This document shows, one piece after another, positions 6,005-8,427 of a stretch of DNA of 8,427 bases. Position numbers and translations under genes: made by a program. Source of the stretch: DASWHK01 sp036398215 (GTDB lineage Bacteria; Acidobacteriota; UBA890); contig DASWHK010000141.1 in assembly GCA_036398215.1 (NCBI GenBank), positions 1 to 8,427 on the forward strand. Direction: 5' to 3'. The notes beneath the pieces were generated by a model. The model was not told the DNA's origin, did not search any database, and saw only the letters and a list, made by a program, of their open reading frames with translations. How positions within the stretch are numbered: position 1 is the stretch's first letter; each line of letters opens with the position of its first letter.

Positions 6005-6472
6005 ATGCAGTTCAGGTCCGCGAACGCGCGGGAGCGCATGGAGGCTGCCTGCAAACGGCTGCTCGATGCGACCCAGGGCGTTGCCGTGTGGGAGTGGGAC
6101 GACGCCTATGCGGCGGCGCTGACGACGGTCGAGTCGGCCGACCAGCAGGACCTGCTCGAAACCCTGAACGCCGTGCTGCCGCACTCCTGGGACCATGTGA
6201 ATATCAAGACCGCTCCGGAGCGGGTGCGCCATGTTTCCGGGGTATGGGGCGGCATCATGTCGGGCCAACGCCTGCACGTCCTCGACCCGGATACCGACCC
6301 CATGCTGTTCGCGGCCTGGTGGCCGTGGGGCAACCGCTTGAAGGCTTCCCTCCGCGTCAGCTGCCAGGCCCGCAGCGAGATCGTGGCGAAAGCGGATCCG
6401 CAAGCAATACTGCGCGGCTGTTTCGGCTTGCAGCCCGAGCGTAGGGCCGCGCCGAACGACCGCAGCGCATGA
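6005..6472 (+). CDS. Unrecognised 155-residue Trp-rich protein
   Basis: I do not recognise a family. The protein has no signal peptide or membrane segment and is probably cytoplasmic. It has seven Trp: V-W-E-W (28-31), S-W-D-H (61-64), V-W-G-G (80-83) and the cluster A-A-W-W-P-W-G-N (103-110). The N-terminal third (ARERMEAACKRLLDA, then AALTTVESADQQDLLETLNAVLP) looks helical. The middle, HVSGVWGGIMSGQRLHVLDP, followed by the Trp cluster and LKASLRVSCQA, looks like beta strands. AGGAAGG lies 6 bases before the ATG, making this start much better than the one 30 bases upstream. The tail past residue 143 is charged and disordered-looking. It stands alone, 217 bp before the aminotransferase gene and divergent from the propeller gene. 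Composition and the firm ribosome site argue that it is real. Confidence 0.75.
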   Translation: MQFRSANARERMEAACKRLLDATQGVAVWEWDDAYAAALTTVESADQQDLLETLNAVLPHSWDHVNIKTAPERVRHVSGVWGGIMSGQRLHVLDPDTDPMLFAAWWPWGNRLKASLRVSCQARSEIVAKADPQAILRGCFGLQPERRAAPNDRSA

Positions 6473-6491
6473 TGACGTGATCACGCGCGGT

Positions 6492-6599
6492 TCAGCTCGC
6501 CGACCGGCCGCGCAGTTCTTCGATCCAGTCGTCGGTTCGCCGCGCGTTACGGCCCAACACGCCGATGAACCGATCGATGGGGCACTCATCCGCCGTGAA
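6492..6599 (-). other. Protein-like antisense frame, possible gene remnant
   Basis: On the minus strand, a frame ending in TGA at 6492 reads FTADECPIDRFIGVLGR, then NARRTDDWIEELRGRSAS. It has balanced composition, mostly G/C third positions and a helix-like end, quite unlike the Arg/Pro-rich shadow frames elsewhere. The frame stays open upstream past 6690 into the antisense of the aminotransferase gene, but no ATG or ribosome site precedes the protein-like part. It may be the 3' remnant of a lost gene. I do not recognise it. Confidence 0.25.
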
Positions 6600-6653
6600 T
6601 GTGGCGCGATCAAGTTCATTGGGTTGGTGCTGCAGCTCGGGGCTCGTGGCGCG

Positions 6654-6682
6654 TTGACATCCCGGCGCTGAGGTTCTCTCAT
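6654..6682 (+). promoter_or_regulatory. Promoter giving a leaderless aminotransferase transcript
   Basis: A perfect TTGACA (6654-6659), a 17-base spacer and TCTCAT (6677-6682, four of six matches to TATAAT). The start codon A at 6689 lies 7 bases after the last base of the -10, exactly where transcription would begin. No proper Shine-Dalgarno stands before the ATG (a GAGG is about 15 bases away), in keeping with leaderless translation. It would drive the aminotransferase and, through the ATGA overlap, the TRAP binding protein. Confidence 0.6.
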
Positions 6683-6688
6683 TAGCCC

Positions 6689-7852
6689 ATGGCTCACCAC
6701 AGCGGCCGGCATTTCCTGCAGATTCCCGGGCCCACGAACGTCCCAGAGCGAGTGTTGCGGGCGATGGACCGGGCGGTCATCGACCACCGCGGGCCGGACT
6801 TCGCGGCGATGACCGCCGAGATCGCCGAGGGGTTGGGGATCGTGTTCCAGACCGCCGGCCCGGTGATCGTCTTTCCGGCGTCCGGAAGCGGCGGCTGGGA
6901 GGCGGCGCTGGTCAACACGCTGTCGCCGGGCGACCGGGTGCTGGCCTTCGATCAGGGGTTCTTTGCCGGCGGTTGGGTGGCGGTGGCGGAGCGTCACGGC
7001 CTGCGCGTGCAGACGATCGCCCACGACTGGCGGCGCGGCGTCGATCCGGCGGCCCTCGAGGAGGCCCTCGGCGCCGACGCGGGTCACGAGATCCGCGGGC
7101 TTCTGGTCGTCCACAACGAGACCTCGACCGGCGTGACCAGCGACATCGGCGCCGTGCGCGCCGCCCTCGACGGTGCCGGCCACCCTGCCTTGCTCATGAT
7201 CGACGCGGTATCGTCGCTGGGCTCGATCGACTATCGCCACGACGAGTGGCGGGTCGACGTCACCGTTACCGGATCGCAGAAGGGCCTGATGTTGCCACCC
7301 GGCCTGAGCTTCAACGCCATCAGCGAGAAGGCCCTGGCTGCCAGCCGCTCCGCCGGCCTGGCGCGCTCGTACTGGAGCTGGGAGGCGATGCTGGCCGCCA
7401 ACGAGCAGGGCTTCTTTCCCTACACGCCGGCGACGACGATTCTGTACGGGCTGAGGGAGTCGCTGGCCATGCTGCGCGAGGAGGGTCTCGACAACGTGTT
7501 CGCCCGCCACGGCCGTCTGGCCGCCGCCTGCCGCCGGGCGGTGGAGGCCTGGGGGCTGGAGACTTACGCCGTCGAGGAGTCCGAGGCAAGCAACACGCTG
7601 ACCGCGGTGCTGATGCCCGACGGGCACGACGCCGACCGGCTCCGCGAGATCATCCTCGAGCGCTTCGACATGTCGCTGGGAACCGGGCTCGGCAAGCTGA
7701 AGGGCAAGGCCTTCCGGATCGGCCACCTCGGCGCGTTCAACGAGCTCATGCTCGCCGGCACGCTCTGCGGCGTCGAGATGGGGTTGGGCGCGGCCGGCGT
7801 CCCGTTTACGCCGGGGGGCGTGCAGGCGGCGCTGGAGATGCTCGGCGCATGA
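6689..7852 (+). CDS. Serine--glyoxylate aminotransferase-like PLP enzyme (class V)
   Basis: A 387-residue class-V, fold-type I aminotransferase. Characterised serine--glyoxylate aminotransferases transfer the amino group of L-serine to glyoxylate, giving hydroxypyruvate and glycine; alanine and other partners are possible. Marks are the family opening GRHFLQIPGPTNVPERVL (6-23), the cofactor loop PASGSGGWEAAL (63-74), HNETSTGV (142-149), D172 in IDAVSSLGSID that would pair with the pyridine nitrogen, K198 in TGSQKGLMLPPGLSF as the Schiff-base lysine, YTPAT (245-249), and R343 in FRIGHLG for the substrate carboxylate. All key residues are present and the length is typical. Its stop overlaps the next start (ATGA), so it is coupled to the TRAP binding protein. 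Substrate preference among serine, alanine and other amino acids cannot be settled from sequence. Confidence 0.9.
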   Translation: MAHHSGRHFLQIPGPTNVPERVLRAMDRAVIDHRGPDFAAMTAEIAEGLGIVFQTAGPVIVFPASGSGGWEAALVNTLSPGDRVLAFDQGFFAGGWVAVAERHGLRVQTIAHDWRRGVDPAALEEALGADAGHEIRGLLVVHNETSTGVTSDIGAVRAALDGAGHPALLMIDAVSSLGSIDYRHDEWRVDVTVTGSQKGLMLPPGLSFNAISEKALAASRSAGLARSYWSWEAMLAANEQGFFPYTPATTILYGLRESLAMLREEGLDNVFARHGRLAAACRRAVEAWGLETYAVEESEASNTLTAVLMPDGHDADRLREIILERFDMSLGTGLGKLKGKAFRIGHLGAFNELMLAGTLCGVEMGLGAAGVPFTPGGVQAALEMLGA

Positions 7853-8427
7853 AGGAAGCTGCTATCGCCGCCGTCGCCGCCGCGATGATGGCATCCGCCT
7901 GCGCCGGCGCCGGTGGCCCGCTCGAGATCAAGTTCGGCCACGTCGGCGCCCCAGGCTCGCTGTTCGCGCTCTCGGCGGAGGAGTTCGCCCGCGTCGCCAA
8001 CGAGCGGCTCGGCGATCGCGCCCGGGTGGTGGTGTTCGGCTCCAGCCAGCTCGGCGGCGACGAGCTGCTGCTCCAGAAGCTCAAGCTCGGCACCATGGAG
8101 CTGGCGCTGCCCTCGTCGATCATGTCGTCGTTCGTCGCCGAGTTCGGCCTCTTCGAGATGCCCTACCTGGTGCAGGATCGCGAGCACATGCGGCGCATCG
8201 AGCAGGAAATCGTCTGGCCGGAGCTGGCGCCGCGCGCCGAGGACGCCGGCTACGAGATCCTCGCGGTGTGGGAGAACGGCTTCCGGCACGTCACCAACAA
8301 CGTGCGGCCGATCGTCACGCCCGCCGACCTGCGCGGCATCAAGCTGCGCACGCCGCGCGGCGTCTGGCGGGTGCGCATGTTCCAGAGCTTCGGCGCCAAC
8401 CCGACGCCGATGGCGCTCTCCGAGGTC
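7849..8427 (+). CDS. TRAP transporter solute-binding protein, DctP family (cut by right edge)
   Basis: The first 193 residues of a periplasmic substrate-binding protein of the tripartite ATP-independent (TRAP) uptake system, which imports carboxylates with Na+ or H+. The N-terminus MKEAAIAAVAAAMMASAC is a lipoprotein-like signal with C18 as the probable lipidated Cys, although the lipobox (A-S-A-C) lacks the usual Leu. Family marks are IKFGHVGAPGS (27-37), a conserved FGSSQLGGDELLLQKLKLGTMELAL stretch (63-87), FEMPYLV (102-108), NGFRHVTN (143-150) and DLRGIKLRTP (160-169), where R167 is the Arg that grips the substrate carboxylate in known members. It then reads MFQSFGANPTPMALSEV to the edge. 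The start overlaps the aminotransferase stop by 4 bp. The membrane subunits (DctQ, DctM) are expected downstream, outside the window. The ligand is unknown; context suggests an organic acid or amino-acid-derived 2-oxoacid. Confidence 0.92.
   Translation, partial: MKEAAIAAVAAAMMASACAGAGGPLEIKFGHVGAPGSLFALSAEEFARVANERLGDRARVVVFGSSQLGGDELLLQKLKLGTMELALPSSIMSSFVAEFGLFEMPYLVQDREHMRRIEQEIVWPELAPRAEDAGYEILAVWENGFRHVTNNVRPIVTPADLRGIKLRTPRGVWRVRMFQSFGANPTPMALSEV

Noticed and set aside
5708..7726. Open minus-strand extension making the propeller gene 1573 residues long
   Set aside because: The added 673 residues are antisense to the aminotransferase and the 155-residue gene. A signal peptide and a GGAGG ribosome site sit at 5707.
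7564..8289. 241-residue minus-strand open frame over the aminotransferase/DctP junction
   Set aside because: It is the antisense shadow of two well-supported coupled genes and shows no family resemblance.

Overview
The window is 8.4 kb of GC-rich DNA, judged by eye to be in the mid to high 60s percent GC. It holds nine protein-coding genes or gene ends, one broken gene and one small candidate ORF. I see no rRNA, tRNA, CRISPR array or insertion sequence. A secreted, catalytically divergent HpaI-type aldolase together with a secreted Asp-box (VPS10/sortilin-like) beta-propeller is typical of uncultured Acidobacteriota, especially Vicinamibacteria-like lineages. That taxonomic call is inference from gene content and needs a database search.

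Layout. (1) The minus strand from 1 to 1679 carries, in transcription order: a 41-codon ORF with a signal-like N-terminus (1554-1679); a secreted HpcH/HpaI-fold protein (552-1553) that starts at the next base; a 190-bp gap with a GC-rich hairpin; dodecin (155-361); and the first 45 codons of a YpfJ-type zinc metallopeptidase running off the left edge (1-137). (2) The plus strand from 1947 to about 2990 carries a Uma2-family nuclease-like gene, a Phd-type antitoxin, and a vapC toxin that overlaps the antitoxin by 4 bp and loses PIN similarity after about 39 codons. (3) The minus strand from 3005 to 5707 carries a 900-residue secreted beta-propeller with eleven Asp boxes and a C-terminal FlgD/Ig-like domain. 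Its stop lies only about 15 bp from the point where vapC degenerates. (4) The plus strand from 6005 to 6472 carries an unrecognised 155-residue Trp-rich protein. (5) The plus strand from 6689 to the right edge carries a serine--glyoxylate aminotransferase-like enzyme with an ATGA overlap to a TRAP-transporter DctP-type solute-binding lipoprotein that is cut by the edge.

How the genes work together. The aminotransferase and DctP genes look like one transcriptional and translational unit, which suggests uptake of a small organic acid coupled to glyoxylate/serine or 2-oxoacid metabolism. A TTGACA-N17-TCTCAT promoter is placed so that transcription would start at the aminotransferase ATG, giving a leaderless mRNA. 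The antitoxin shows a weaker version of the same arrangement. The aldolase-like protein and the propeller both carry export signals and Gly/Arg-rich low-complexity inserts.

I found no clear new multi-gene defence or mobile system. The points most worth a second look are the severed vapC at the convergent junction, the aldolase-fold protein lacking canonical active-site residues, the coupled 41-residue peptide, the leaderless aminotransferase promoter and a protein-like antisense remnant at 6492-6599.
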